Origin: an uncultured Lachnospiraceae bacterium
GTDB lineage: Bacteria; Bacillota; Clostridia; Lachnospirales; Lachnospiraceae
Direction: 5' to 3'
DNA: 32,880 nt
Assembly: GCA_946414885.1 (NCBI GenBank)
Contig: CAMKQH010000015.1
Location: forward strand, 1-32,880
Shown here: piece after piece, positions 6,564 through 14,487 of the stretch
How the letters are laid out: every line of letters starts with the position of its first letter
Numbering within the stretch: the stretch's first letter is position 1
Notes under the pieces: model-generated
Databases searched by the model: none
The model's input: only the letters and a program-made list of their open reading frames with translations
Told to the model about the DNA's origin: nothing
Translations under genes and position numbers: made by a program

Positions 6564-9500
6564 TTAATTCTCTTCCAAAACGTATCCGCTCTTCTGCAGA
6601 TCCTTCAAAGTCTTTTTAAGTGCAATGTAATCGCCGTTTCCTGCTTCCGTCTTATTTCCCCCAAGCTTAAACAGTCCCATTTCACTCATGGTCGTAATAT
6701 TGTCCTTGTTGTCAAGGGATTTGTAAGTCAGATGCATGGTAATCTCATTTCCGCTCTGGGAAACGTTATAATCAATAAACGACGCATTCGCAAGGTCTGC
6801 GTAAGTCTTATCCCAATGCTCTTTATTGAAGTTAATGTCATCCTGGCTCATTCCGGTGGCATCTATGACCATCTCTTCCGTTATGCTGCGGATCTTGTTT
6901 CCAGTGGAATAAAACGTTATTGTTTCCGTCACGTTGTGACCATCCGTAACGCTCTGCTTGTGCAACACGGTTACTGCTTCCTTCTTGGACGCGGAGATTG
7001 CCAAAACGGTACAAACGATTGCCGCGATCACCATAACGGCCGTTACGGCCCCAAGCACGATCAGCTTTACGGGAATCTCCGGAGCTTGGCGTACCCTGGA
7101 TGACGGAATGGGCGCCCTGCCGTATTCATCGTCATCATAACCGCCATAGCCGCCATTTCCGCCATAGGAACCGCCGCCACTGCTACCTCGTGAGGAATTA
7201 CCGGAATTGCTGCGGGAAGACGTACTGCTACCGGACTTCTTCGATCTTATGCGCTCGTACTCCCGCTTCCCAACGGGTTCCACCTTTTTACCGCATCTGT
7301 TACAGAAGCTGTCACGGCCCACCATGGGCATGCCGCACTCAGGACAGAATCTCTCGTCGGAATCCTCTTCCTCCTCTTCCTCCTCATTCGGCTCATCCAG
7401 GTCATCATACAGAGAACTGGTCGTCGAATGAGCCGCTGCAAAGGAACTAACGGGTGCAGGTTTTGCAGGCTCCAAATCTTCATAGAGATTAACGGGCTTC
7501 GCCGCAGGCTTAACCAAGGTATCACTGCCATAAGGACTGGCCGGCTTGATCAAAGTATCGCTCTCAGAAGGCTGGGCAGGTTTGATCAAAGTATCACTGC
7601 CATAAGGGCTGGCCGGCTTCACCATCGTATCACTGCCATAGGAGCCGGCAGGTCTCACCGACGTACTGCCCCCAAACGAAGTATCTGGCCTGATATTTCC
7701 TCCCAAGGGATTCAGTCCCAACGGATTCGGACCAAGCGGATTCAAACCTAAGGGATTCTCCCCAAAGGGCTTCTTCTCCGCAGGTTCCGAAGCGGCAGGC
7801 TTCACTGCGGGCTTTTCTTCAAACTTATTTTCATTCTTTTTATTCTCGGCCGCCAGCAACCCTAGCGGATCGGGGCCAAGCGGATTCGGACCGAGCCCAC
7901 TTGCACTGGCCACCGTCGTTGAATCCTCAAAGGACGTGTCTGGCCGGGCGCTCTCACCCAAAGGATTCGAACTTAAAGCATTTTCGCCCAGGACGTTCCC
8001 CACCGCAGGTTTTACGGACGCAGGCTTTTGCGGCGCGGGTGTTTGCTGCACGGGTCTTTGCGCCGGAGTTTGCTGCGCAGGCTTCTTTGCCGCAGAATGA
8101 ACCTTCGGCGCCATGCCCATCGGTGCATCTCCAAGCGTAAAGTCTTCGACCGCCTTCTGCACCACCTCGTTCGGATCCGCGCCCATCAAAAAGCTTGCGC
8201 TCCTGTCCACGCCCATGGCGTTATAGCCCAGCATGTTCTCCTCTTCGAAGTGCAGCTCGCGCGTATCCTTCTCCAGAATGCTCACGTTCTCCGCGGCCTT
8301 GCCTTCGAAATCGTAAACTTCCTGGCCATCAACTGCCAAAGGCTGCTCCTCGGACTCGAGAACGTCATCCTCTTTGCCATTGGCCAGCATTTCATCGGCC
8401 AACGTACCCGTTTCCTCAAATGACTTTTTGGGTACGTATCTCTTCAATTTCAGCGCTTCTTTTCCAAACGAAAAGTCTGGCGCGATATCCTTTCCAAACG
8501 GATTGTCGCCCAAGGGCTTATTCACCCGCACGTTCTCCGCCTGTACTCTGGGACCGGAAGCCTTCATGGGCTCAAAATGCTTCGGCTTGAGCGCCTCCTT
8601 ACCAAACGAAAGGTCCGGCGCAATGTTCTTCGCATTATCGCCAAAAGGATTTCCGCCCGCCAAAAGTAATGCCCTCAAAGGATCCATGCCCTCGGAACCG
8701 TCATTCTTTGGTGCGGAAGGAACGTCTCCCAGCTGCTTGTTATCCGGAGCACCGCCCGACATCAGTCCCAGCGGATCATCATCCGCAGAATCAAGTCCCG
8801 CATAATTCAGCGAAAATACGTCATCGTTTACGTTCTCACCCAAGGGTTTAAAATCATCATCGTCTGCCAGGGAAGAACCATTGTTATAATAACTGCTGCT
8901 GCCTTCCAGCGTAGAATCCAGAGTCCCGTCACCGTAGGGAATCTGAATGGAATTATCATCGTCATCATAAGAATAACCGTTCGAAATGACGCCGCTTTCC
9001 AAAGAAGCTCCGGCCGAAGGTTCACTGGCAGGTTCACTCGAAACGTCCTCATCATCGTAAGAAGAGCCGCTGGAAATAACGCCACTGCCAAAGGAGGAGC
9101 TGCTGGAAATGATCCCGCTGCTAAAGGTCGTAGGATCGCTCAGGGAAATGATGCCGCCCAGCACGCCGTCTCCAAAATCATCCTCCAAAGAGATAATGCC
9201 GCCCAAAGGAATCTCCTTAGGCTCCTCCTTTACGGGTTCAGGTTCCGGTTCCGGAGCGGGAGCGGGAGCTGCCTCCTCCTTCGCGCCAAGTCCAAGTGGA
9301 TCAGGTCCCAAAGGATTTAACCCAAGCGGATTCGGCCCAAGAGGGTTCGGTCCCAAAGAACTTGTCCTCGCGATCGTCGTACCGCCGCCAAAAGAGGTAT
9401 CTGGCTTAATATTTCCACCCAAAGGATTTATGCCCGACAAAAGGCCAAGCGGATCATCACCCAAAGGATTCGGTCCAAGCGCACTGGGTTTTGCCACGTT

Positions 9501-9782
9501 CGTGCCGCCTCCAAAGGAAGTATCCGGCTTAATGTTTCCGCCCAAAGGATTCACGCCCGACAAAAGGCCGAGCGGATCATCTCCAAAAGGATTTTCCTTC
9601 GGTTTCTCGCCCATCGGCGCGTCGCCAATGGGGCTACTTGCCGTCGGTTTTACAGGATCCTTGTTAGGATCGTCTCCCATCAAAAAGCTCGCGCCCCTGG
9701 CGACTCCCATGGCGTTATCGCCAAGCATGGATTCGTCATCGGGATCCTCTCCCAAAGGATTGTTCGCAAAAAAACCGTCCAT
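6564..9782 (-). CDS. Giant NPLG-repeat zinc-ribbon membrane protein with YehR-like C-terminal domain
   Basis: The 1072-residue protein has an acidic, Pro/Gly-rich, almost certainly disordered N-terminal region of about 810 residues. It carries 13 NPLG and 5 DPLG tetrapeptides plus NPFG/KPLG variants, four PDTSF blocks, two IAPDxSFGKEALK blocks, two NAMGVxRxASFLMG blocks and four (G/E)SDTxxKPA units. A run of Glu precedes a zinc ribbon (CPECG at 813, CNRCG at 827), then a Ser/Gly/Tyr linker, one transmembrane helix (about 904-929) and a 143-residue domain resembling YehR/DUF1307, ending YIALKKTLKDLQKSGY. GGGAGG lies eight nt before the ATG. It follows the HIT gene by 25 bp. The regular motif array looks like a multivalent docking scaffold on the cytoplasmic side; that role is inferred only. 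I know no characterised homologue. Confidence 0.8.
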   Translation of the reverse strand: MDGFFANNPLGEDPDDESMLGDNAMGVARGASFLMGDDPNKDPVKPTASSPIGDAPMGEKPKENPFGDDPLGLLSGVNPLGGNIKPDTSFGGGTNVAKPSALGPNPLGDDPLGLLSGINPLGGNIKPDTSFGGGTTIARTSSLGPNPLGPNPLGLNPLGPDPLGLGAKEEAAPAPAPEPEPEPVKEEPKEIPLGGIISLEDDFGDGVLGGIISLSDPTTFSSGIISSSSSFGSGVISSGSSYDDEDVSSEPASEPSAGASLESGVISNGYSYDDDDNSIQIPYGDGTLDSTLEGSSSYYNNGSSLADDDDFKPLGENVNDDVFSLNYAGLDSADDDPLGLMSGGAPDNKQLGDVPSAPKNDGSEGMDPLRALLLAGGNPFGDNAKNIAPDLSFGKEALKPKHFEPMKASGPRVQAENVRVNKPLGDNPFGKDIAPDFSFGKEALKLKRYVPKKSFEETGTLADEMLANGKEDDVLESEEQPLAVDGQEVYDFEGKAAENVSILEKDTRELHFEEENMLGYNAMGVDRSASFLMGADPNEVVQKAVEDFTLGDAPMGMAPKVHSAAKKPAQQTPAQRPVQQTPAPQKPASVKPAVGNVLGENALSSNPLGESARPDTSFEDSTTVASASGLGPNPLGPDPLGLLAAENKKNENKFEEKPAVKPAASEPAEKKPFGENPLGLNPLGPNPLGLNPLGGNIRPDTSFGGSTSVRPAGSYGSDTMVKPASPYGSDTLIKPAQPSESDTLIKPASPYGSDTLVKPAAKPVNLYEDLEPAKPAPVSSFAAAHSTTSSLYDDLDEPNEEEEEEEDSDERFCPECGMPMVGRDSFCNRCGKKVEPVGKREYERIRSKKSGSSTSSRSNSGNSSRGSSGGGSYGGNGGYGGYDDDEYGRAPIPSSRVRQAPEIPVKLIVLGAVTAVMVIAAIVCTVLAISASKKEAVTVLHKQSVTDGHNVTETITFYSTGNKIRSITEEMVIDATGMSQDDINFNKEHWDKTYADLANASFIDYNVSQSGNEITMHLTYKSLDNKDNITTMSEMGLFKLGGNKTEAGNGDYIALKKTLKDLQKSGYVLEEN
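9348..9593 (-). repeat. Tandem 123-bp coding duplication in the NPLG gene
   Basis: Residues 64-104 and 105-145 are two 41-residue copies of the pattern NP(F/L)GDDPLGLLSG..NPLGGN..PDTSFGGGT..LGP, and the nucleotide sequence is also closely similar. It shows that the array has grown by tandem duplication. Confidence 0.8.
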
Positions 9783-9807
9783 CGTTTTTTCCTCCCTAAC
9801 ACAGTCC

Positions 9808-10215
9808 TTAACTGAGCTTCTTTAACACCGCGTCCAACTCATCCGCACCCGGCTCCGTTGGCTTCCAAAGAATCGTCTGTCCGTCATTTTCATATCTGGG
9901 AATCAAGTGCAAATGGAAATGCATGACCGTCTGACCTGCCAGCTCGCCGTTATTCTGCACGAGATTCAGTCCTGCGCATCCAAGGCGGTCTTTCAAAAGC
10001 GCTGCCACCTTCTTTGCAACGGGAAGCACCTTCGCCGCGAGCTCATCCGGCATTTCATACAGGTTTGCCGCATGCTCCTTCGGAAGGATCAGCGTATGTC
10101 CCTCCGTTGCCGGTCCAAGATCCAGGATGGCACGGAAATCCGCATCCTCATACACCGTTCTCGACGGGATATCCCCGTTCGCGATCTTACAAAAAATACA
10201 ATTATCCTGCTTCAT
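9808..10215 (-). CDS. HIT-family nucleotide hydrolase/transferase (Hint-type)
   Basis: The 135-residue protein belongs to the histidine-triad superfamily, small cytoplasmic homodimers that hydrolyse AMP-linked substrates such as nucleoside phosphoramidates. The triad is visible as HFHLHL (His99, His101, His103), preceded by the usual N-terminal FCKIANGDIPSRTVYED and by GHTLILPKEH (about 39-48). The length is standard for a bacterial Hint protein. It is the second gene of the leftward unit, 53 bp after the rhomboid gene and 25 bp before the NPLG gene. The exact substrate cannot be read from the sequence. Confidence 0.92.
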   Translation of the reverse strand: MKQDNCIFCKIANGDIPSRTVYEDADFRAILDLGPATEGHTLILPKEHAANLYEMPDELAAKVLPVAKKVAALLKDRLGCAGLNLVQNNGELAGQTVMHFHLHLIPRYENDGQTILWKPTEPGADELDAVLKKLS

Positions 10216-10268
10216 TTTTGCCTACCTGTTCCTTTCCCCAGTTTATGTTTCATCCATGCCTTCCGGCA

Positions 10269-10913
10269 TCAAAAATCGTCTTCCTCGTCCCTGCCGCGCA
10301 TCAGCGAAGGCAAACCCTTCGAATAGCGCTTGATCATGCAAAACAGTGATCCCAGGATCAATCCCGTGAGAAGTCCGCCGAGATGTCCGGCATTGTCCAC
10401 GTTGGTGGCAGTAAATCCGCTGTAAAGGCTCAGCGCGATCATCAGGCCAACCCTGAGCGGCGTTACCATTGGCATTGGCTTCCGGTAAAAGAGTACCATC
10501 GCGAGAAGCAATCCGTCCAATCCAAAAATGGCAGCGCTTGCGCCCACGCTTCCGACGGAGGTTCCCTGAATCAGCTTGACGTAGAGCGACAACATGCCCC
10601 CGCCGATTCCGGAAAGAAAATAAATCACGCCGTACGGCAAGTGCCCGATTTCCTTCTCGATCATGGAACCCATAAAATACAGGATCACCATGTTATTAAA
10701 AATATGATCTATGCCCCCGTGCAAAAACATGCTAATGATAAAGCGCTCGTATTCACCATGCACAAGCACGCCTTCCACGGTCAGCGCCCCCACTTCATAA
10801 AGATCGTCCCCGCCAAACTCCGTGATGAGAAATAACAGCACGTTGACGGCCACTAACATAATGCTAACGTAAGGGACTTCTTTCCATCTTTTTTGACTCC
10901 ACGTTCCGTTCAT
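10269..10913 (-). CDS. Rhomboid-family intramembrane serine protease
   Basis: The 214-residue protein has about six hydrophobic helices. It carries the rhomboid signatures: HGGIDHIFNNM (about 65-75), the catalytic serine in GASAAIFG (Ser126; the residue after Ser is Ala instead of the usual Gly) and the catalytic histidine in NAGHLGGLLTG (His177). Rhomboids cut single-pass membrane proteins within or next to the membrane helix. This gene is first in a leftward unit that also encodes three single-pass proteins with Gly/Ser-rich juxtamembrane segments, which are plausible substrates (inference). A GGGGAA ribosome site precedes the ATG. The cytoplasmic tail ends in a basic/acidic cluster (RGRDEEDDF). 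Confidence 0.9.
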   Translation of the reverse strand: MNGTWSQKRWKEVPYVSIMLVAVNVLLFLITEFGGDDLYEVGALTVEGVLVHGEYERFIISMFLHGGIDHIFNNMVILYFMGSMIEKEIGHLPYGVIYFLSGIGGGMLSLYVKLIQGTSVGSVGASAAIFGLDGLLLAMVLFYRKPMPMVTPLRVGLMIALSLYSGFTATNVDNAGHLGGLLTGLILGSLFCMIKRYSKGLPSLMRGRDEEDDF

Positions 10914-10936
10914 ACATAATTCCCCACTATGCCATT

Positions 10937-10966
10937 ACTTTACCACTTAATGCCCTTTTTCGTCAA
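10937..10966 (-). promoter_or_regulatory. Sigma-A promoter of the rhomboid-HIT-NPLG-fumarase unit
   Basis: On the minus strand TTGACG (10966-10961), an 18-bp spacer and TAAAGT (10942-10937) lie just upstream of the rhomboid start. It is the only good promoter I see ahead of the eight leftward genes. Confidence 0.55.
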
Positions 10967-11046
10967 CCTTTGACAAGCACGCTTTCGCATGAAATTACGT
11001 AATCTATACAAAGTTTCCCATTGGCTCCCTCGCCAAACCCCTAAAA

Positions 11047-11889
11047 ATGGATTACAGAGACGTATGCCTGATCGGCGGAGACCGCCGCATTTCTTACATG
11101 GCCCCCATTCTTTCCTGGGAGGGATGCAGGGTCCTTCGCTTTGACGAACCATCTCCCAGCTCACAATTTCAGGAAGCCCTTGGCGGTGCCGGAACCGTCA
11201 TCTGCGGCATCCCATTCGAAAAAAACGGCAGACTTTTTTGCGAAAAAGGGGCCTCCGTCTCCGTCGCGGAGTTCCAGCGCCTTCTGCGAAAGCGTCAAAT
11301 GATCTTCGGCGGACTTTTTCCGGATCACTTTCTAAGGCGTTGCGAGGAGCGTTCGATCGAATGCCATGATTTTATGAAGGACGAAGCCCTGACCCTGTTT
11401 AACGCCGTTGCCACGGCCGAGGGCGCCATTCTGGAGGCCCTCTCAAACCGGGAAGCCCTCCTTCACCAAAGCAACTGCCTCGTCCTTGGCTTCGGTCGGT
11501 GCGGCAGCCTGATCGCCCAGAGACTTTGGGGCCTCCACGCCAGCGTCACCGTAGCGGTGCGCGATCCCGCGGAGCTTGCCATGGCAATGGCGCGGGGGCA
11601 TCAGACCCTCCCCCTTGCGGAGCTTCCGGAAAAAGTTGCCCGTTTCGACTATGTTTTCAATACCATTCCCGCCTGCTATCTCGGTGAAAAATGCCTGCCC
11701 CAGGTCCGGCAGGACTGTCTCATCATCGACGTCGCATCCGGCAGAACGGGCGTGGACTACGAGCTTGCCAGGGATTTGTCCCTCCACGTTCTGTTCTGCC
11801 CGGGCCTTCCCGGGAAATATGCGGCAAAAAGCTGCGCGGAGCGGCTGGTAAAATACGTCTTGCAAATTATCGGCTCAAAATCATCTTAA
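11047..11889 (+). CDS. dpaA: Dipicolinate synthase subunit A
   Basis: This subunit, with DpaB, makes dipicolinic acid from a lysine-pathway intermediate in the mother cell; the product fills the spore core and gives heat resistance. The 280-residue protein has the N-terminal LIGGDRR block, a Rossmann-type dinucleotide motif LGFGRCGSL (147-155) and the family block PGLPGKYAAKS (252-262). The start keeps the normal N-terminus, but there is no recognisable ribosome site before the ATG (the preceding bases are CCAAACCCCTAAAA) and no upstream in-frame ATG. The gene is divergent from the rhomboid gene and followed after 33 bp by dpaB. Near-matches to a sporulation promoter can be imagined upstream, but none is convincing. 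Confidence 0.9.
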   Translation: MDYRDVCLIGGDRRISYMAPILSWEGCRVLRFDEPSPSSQFQEALGGAGTVICGIPFEKNGRLFCEKGASVSVAEFQRLLRKRQMIFGGLFPDHFLRRCEERSIECHDFMKDEALTLFNAVATAEGAILEALSNREALLHQSNCLVLGFGRCGSLIAQRLWGLHASVTVAVRDPAELAMAMARGHQTLPLAELPEKVARFDYVFNTIPACYLGEKCLPQVRQDCLIIDVASGRTGVDYELARDLSLHVLFCPGLPGKYAAKSCAERLVKYVLQIIGSKSS

Positions 11890-11922
11890 TGCGATTTTAT
11901 TCAGGAAAGGTGCGTGATCTTC

Positions 11923-12534
11923 ATGGAACTTAGCGGAAAAAACGTGGGCTTGGCCCTGACGGGTTCCTTTTGCACTTATGAAAAAGCCTTCCAGACCCTC
12001 GAAGGTCTAAGGGACGCGGGGGCAAACCTATACCCCATCCTATCCGATGCGGCCCAGCAGATCTCCAGCCGCTTCGGAACCCCAAAGGACTATTTAAGGC
12101 AGGTCACGGCCATAACGGGACGGGATCCGATCCTCTCGATCGAGACGGCGGAGCCCCTTGGCCCCTCCTCCTTTCTGGATGTTCTCGCCATCGTGCCCTG
12201 CACCGGGAACACGGCCGCAAAGCTGGCAAACGGCATCACGGACGGTCCCGTCCTCATGGCGGCAAAAGCCCACCTTCGCACGGGAAAGCCCCTCGTGATC
12301 GCCATTTCCACCAATGACGGCCTCGGCATGAATCTCAAAAACATTGGCCTTTTGTACAATTCCAAAAGCATTTATTTTGTTCCCTTTGGGCAGGACAATT
12401 GGGTGAAAAAGCCCAACTCCCTCGTGGCACGCCTGGACCTCCTTAAGCCCACCCTCGAGCATGCCTTGGAGCATAAACAATACCAGCCCGTGCTGATCTC
12501 TTACCCCGCAACTCCGTCCCGAAAGGAGTCCTGA
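11923..12534 (+). CDS. dpaB: Dipicolinate synthase subunit B (flavoprotein family)
   Basis: The 203-residue protein belongs to the flavoprotein superfamily and is the partner of DpaA in dipicolinate synthesis. Recognisable features are the N-terminal GLALTGSFCTYEKAF, the IVPCTGNTAAKLANGITDGPV block in the middle (quoted in part; about residues 86-106) and the KPLVIAISTNDGLG region. I chose the ATG at 11923 because MELSGKNVG matches the usual start; a GTG at 11914 is closer to AGGAAAGG and may be used instead. It overlaps functionally with the next gene: the asparagine synthetase ATG follows the dpaB stop by one base, and its ribosome site lies inside dpaB. Confidence 0.9.
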   Translation: MELSGKNVGLALTGSFCTYEKAFQTLEGLRDAGANLYPILSDAAQQISSRFGTPKDYLRQVTAITGRDPILSIETAEPLGPSSFLDVLAIVPCTGNTAAKLANGITDGPVLMAAKAHLRTGKPLVIAISTNDGLGMNLKNIGLLYNSKSIYFVPFGQDNWVKKPNSLVARLDLLKPTLEHALEHKQYQPVLISYPATPSRKES

Positions 12535-12535
12535 C

Positions 12536-14437
12536 ATGTGTGGAATCGCTGGCTTTTGTAACCTCCACGAAAATTTCCGCGAGGATCCGGGAAAATACTA
12601 TCAGGCGCTCCAGTCCATGGGGCAGGTGCAGAAGCACCGCGGGCCCGATGCCGACGGCGTCTTCCTCCAAAGACACGTGGGCCTTTCCCACGTGCGGCTC
12701 TCCATTCTGGACCCCGGGGGCGGCGCCCAGCCCATGACCCGCAGCGCCAGTCCATGCGCCAACTCCAACTCCGATCCAGGCATCGGGACCGCCTTCTGCA
12801 ACCACGTCGCCACCATCGTCTTCAACGGTGAGATCTACAACAGTCCCGCCCTCCGCGCGGAGCTCCTTCGCGAGGGCGCCGTCTTTGAGACCACCTGTGA
12901 CACCGAAGTGATCCTTCTGGGCTATCTCATGCACGGGCTGAATTTCATCCACTCCCTAAACGGCATTTTTGCCTTTGCCATCTGGGACGACGCGGCGCAG
13001 CGCCTTCTCCTCGCCCGCGACAGACTCGGCGTGAAACCCTTATTCTACGCATTCCTTGGCCAGACCTTCCTCTTTTCGTCCGAGATCAAGGGCATTCTGC
13101 GCTTTCCCGGCTTCCCCTCCGCGGTGGACCGGGAGGGACTCTGCGAGATCTTCGGCCTCGGCCCTGCCAAAACCTATGGAAAGGGCGTATTTCAAGGCAT
13201 CTCGGAGGTACTGCCGGGACACTCGCTGGAATTTGCTGGCGGCAACCCCCTCCAGACGCCCTACTGGCAGCTGGAAAGCCGCCCCCACGAGGATTCCTGG
13301 GCGCAAACCGTGGAAAAGACGCGCTATCTCGTCACCGACAGCATCCACATGCAGCTTCTCTCCGACGTACCCGTCTGCACCTTCCTCTCCGGCGGCATCG
13401 ACTCCAGCCTGGTCACCGCCGTCTGCAGCAAAGAACTAAAAAGGCGCGGCCAGGTTCTCTCCACCTATTCCTTTGACTTTGCAGGAAATGACAAGAATTT
13501 CCGCGCCAATGACTTCCAGCCCTCCCAGGACCGCCCCTTCGTTGACCGCATGGTCTCCCACTGCCAGACGGACCATCATTACCTCGAGTGCGACAACGGC
13601 GACCTCTTCGCCCATCTTTTCGATGCCGTGAATGCCCGCGACCTCCCCTGTATGGCCGACGTGGAAAGCTCCATGCTCTATTTTTGCAGACAGGTGGCCC
13701 GGCATCACAAGGTCACCCTCACCGGCGAATGCGCGGACGAGATCTTTGGCGGCTACCCCTGGTTCCACAAAAAGGAATGCTTCGAGGCCACCATCTTCCC
13801 CTGGTCCATGGACTTTCTGCCCCGGACGGCCCTCCTTCGGGATGAAGTCCTTGAACTGCTGCCCTTGGAGGAATATGCCCGCAATGCATATGAAACAACG
13901 CTCAGGGAATGCCCTGCCCTTTCGGGGGAATCCAGTGAGGAACGGCGCCGGCGCGAGATTTCCTACCTGAACCTTCGTTGGTTTATGCAGACGCTCCTGG
14001 ACCGCATGGACCGGACCAGCATGCACGCCGGCCTTGAAGCCCGCGTTCCCTTTGCGGATCACCGCATCGTCGAATACCTCTGGAATGTGCCCTGGGAGAT
14101 GAAATGCCACGGCGGCGTGGTCAAGGGACTCCTTCGCGAAGCCTCCCGGGGACTCCTGCCGGAGGAAATCCTGACGCGCAAAAAGAGCCCCTATCCGAAG
14201 ACCTACGACCCCGCTTACGAGGGCCTCCTCCGGAAGGAGCTCCTTACCGTATTGTCCGATCCGGCGCAGCCGCTGACGCGCCTTCTCGACCGGAATAAAG
14301 TTCTAAAATACCTGGAAAAACCCAGCGATTACGGCCGGCCCTTCTATGGCCAGCTCATGGCAGGACCCCAGCTCCTTGCCTACCTGTTGCAGGTCGGCTA
14401 CTGGCTCCGGGCGTATAACGTCGAAGTGAGGCTGTAA
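12536..14437 (+). CDS. asnB: Asparagine synthetase, glutamine-hydrolysing
   Basis: The 633-residue enzyme makes asparagine from aspartate, ATP and glutamine. The N-terminal glutaminase domain starts with the processed nucleophile Cys2 (MCGIAGF) and contains KHRGPDADG and FNGEIYN; the synthetase domain has the pyrophosphate loop LSGGIDSS (about 283-290) and the TGECADEIFGGY block (about 397-408). It is translationally coupled to dpaB (one base between stop and start, AAAGGAG in dpaB). Asparagine synthetase downstream of dpaAB is not the arrangement known from Bacillus, where aspartate-pathway genes follow. Bacillus has a sporulation-linked asparagine synthetase (AsnO), so a spore role is reasonable but inferred. 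A related amidotransferase acting on another carboxylate, such as a cell-wall precursor, is possible. Confidence 0.9.
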   Translation: MCGIAGFCNLHENFREDPGKYYQALQSMGQVQKHRGPDADGVFLQRHVGLSHVRLSILDPGGGAQPMTRSASPCANSNSDPGIGTAFCNHVATIVFNGEIYNSPALRAELLREGAVFETTCDTEVILLGYLMHGLNFIHSLNGIFAFAIWDDAAQRLLLARDRLGVKPLFYAFLGQTFLFSSEIKGILRFPGFPSAVDREGLCEIFGLGPAKTYGKGVFQGISEVLPGHSLEFAGGNPLQTPYWQLESRPHEDSWAQTVEKTRYLVTDSIHMQLLSDVPVCTFLSGGIDSSLVTAVCSKELKRRGQVLSTYSFDFAGNDKNFRANDFQPSQDRPFVDRMVSHCQTDHHYLECDNGDLFAHLFDAVNARDLPCMADVESSMLYFCRQVARHHKVTLTGECADEIFGGYPWFHKKECFEATIFPWSMDFLPRTALLRDEVLELLPLEEYARNAYETTLRECPALSGESSEERRRREISYLNLRWFMQTLLDRMDRTSMHAGLEARVPFADHRIVEYLWNVPWEMKCHGGVVKGLLREASRGLLPEEILTRKKSPYPKTYDPAYEGLLRKELLTVLSDPAQPLTRLLDRNKVLKYLEKPSDYGRPFYGQLMAGPQLLAYLLQVGYWLRAYNVEVRL

Positions 14438-14487
14438 GCCAATCACCCGCGACCGCTACGTGCCATGCAGGTCAAATCCCGCGCCGC

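Noticed and set aside
9109..9825. A 238-residue open frame opposite the NPLG gene
   Set aside because: It is the mirror of a repetitive, codon-biased gene (many Gly/Pro/Ser), has no ribosome site and antisense to a well-supported reading frame.
10269..10913. Rhomboid as an inactive pseudoprotease
   Set aside because: Catalytic Ser126 and His177 are both present; only the Gly after Ser is Ala.
10970..11046. Sigma-A or sigma-K promoter for dpaA
   Set aside because: TTGACA occurs at the right side but no matching -10 follows at 16-18 bp, and the nearest sigma-K-like CATGAAATTA is imperfect; not strong enough to annotate.
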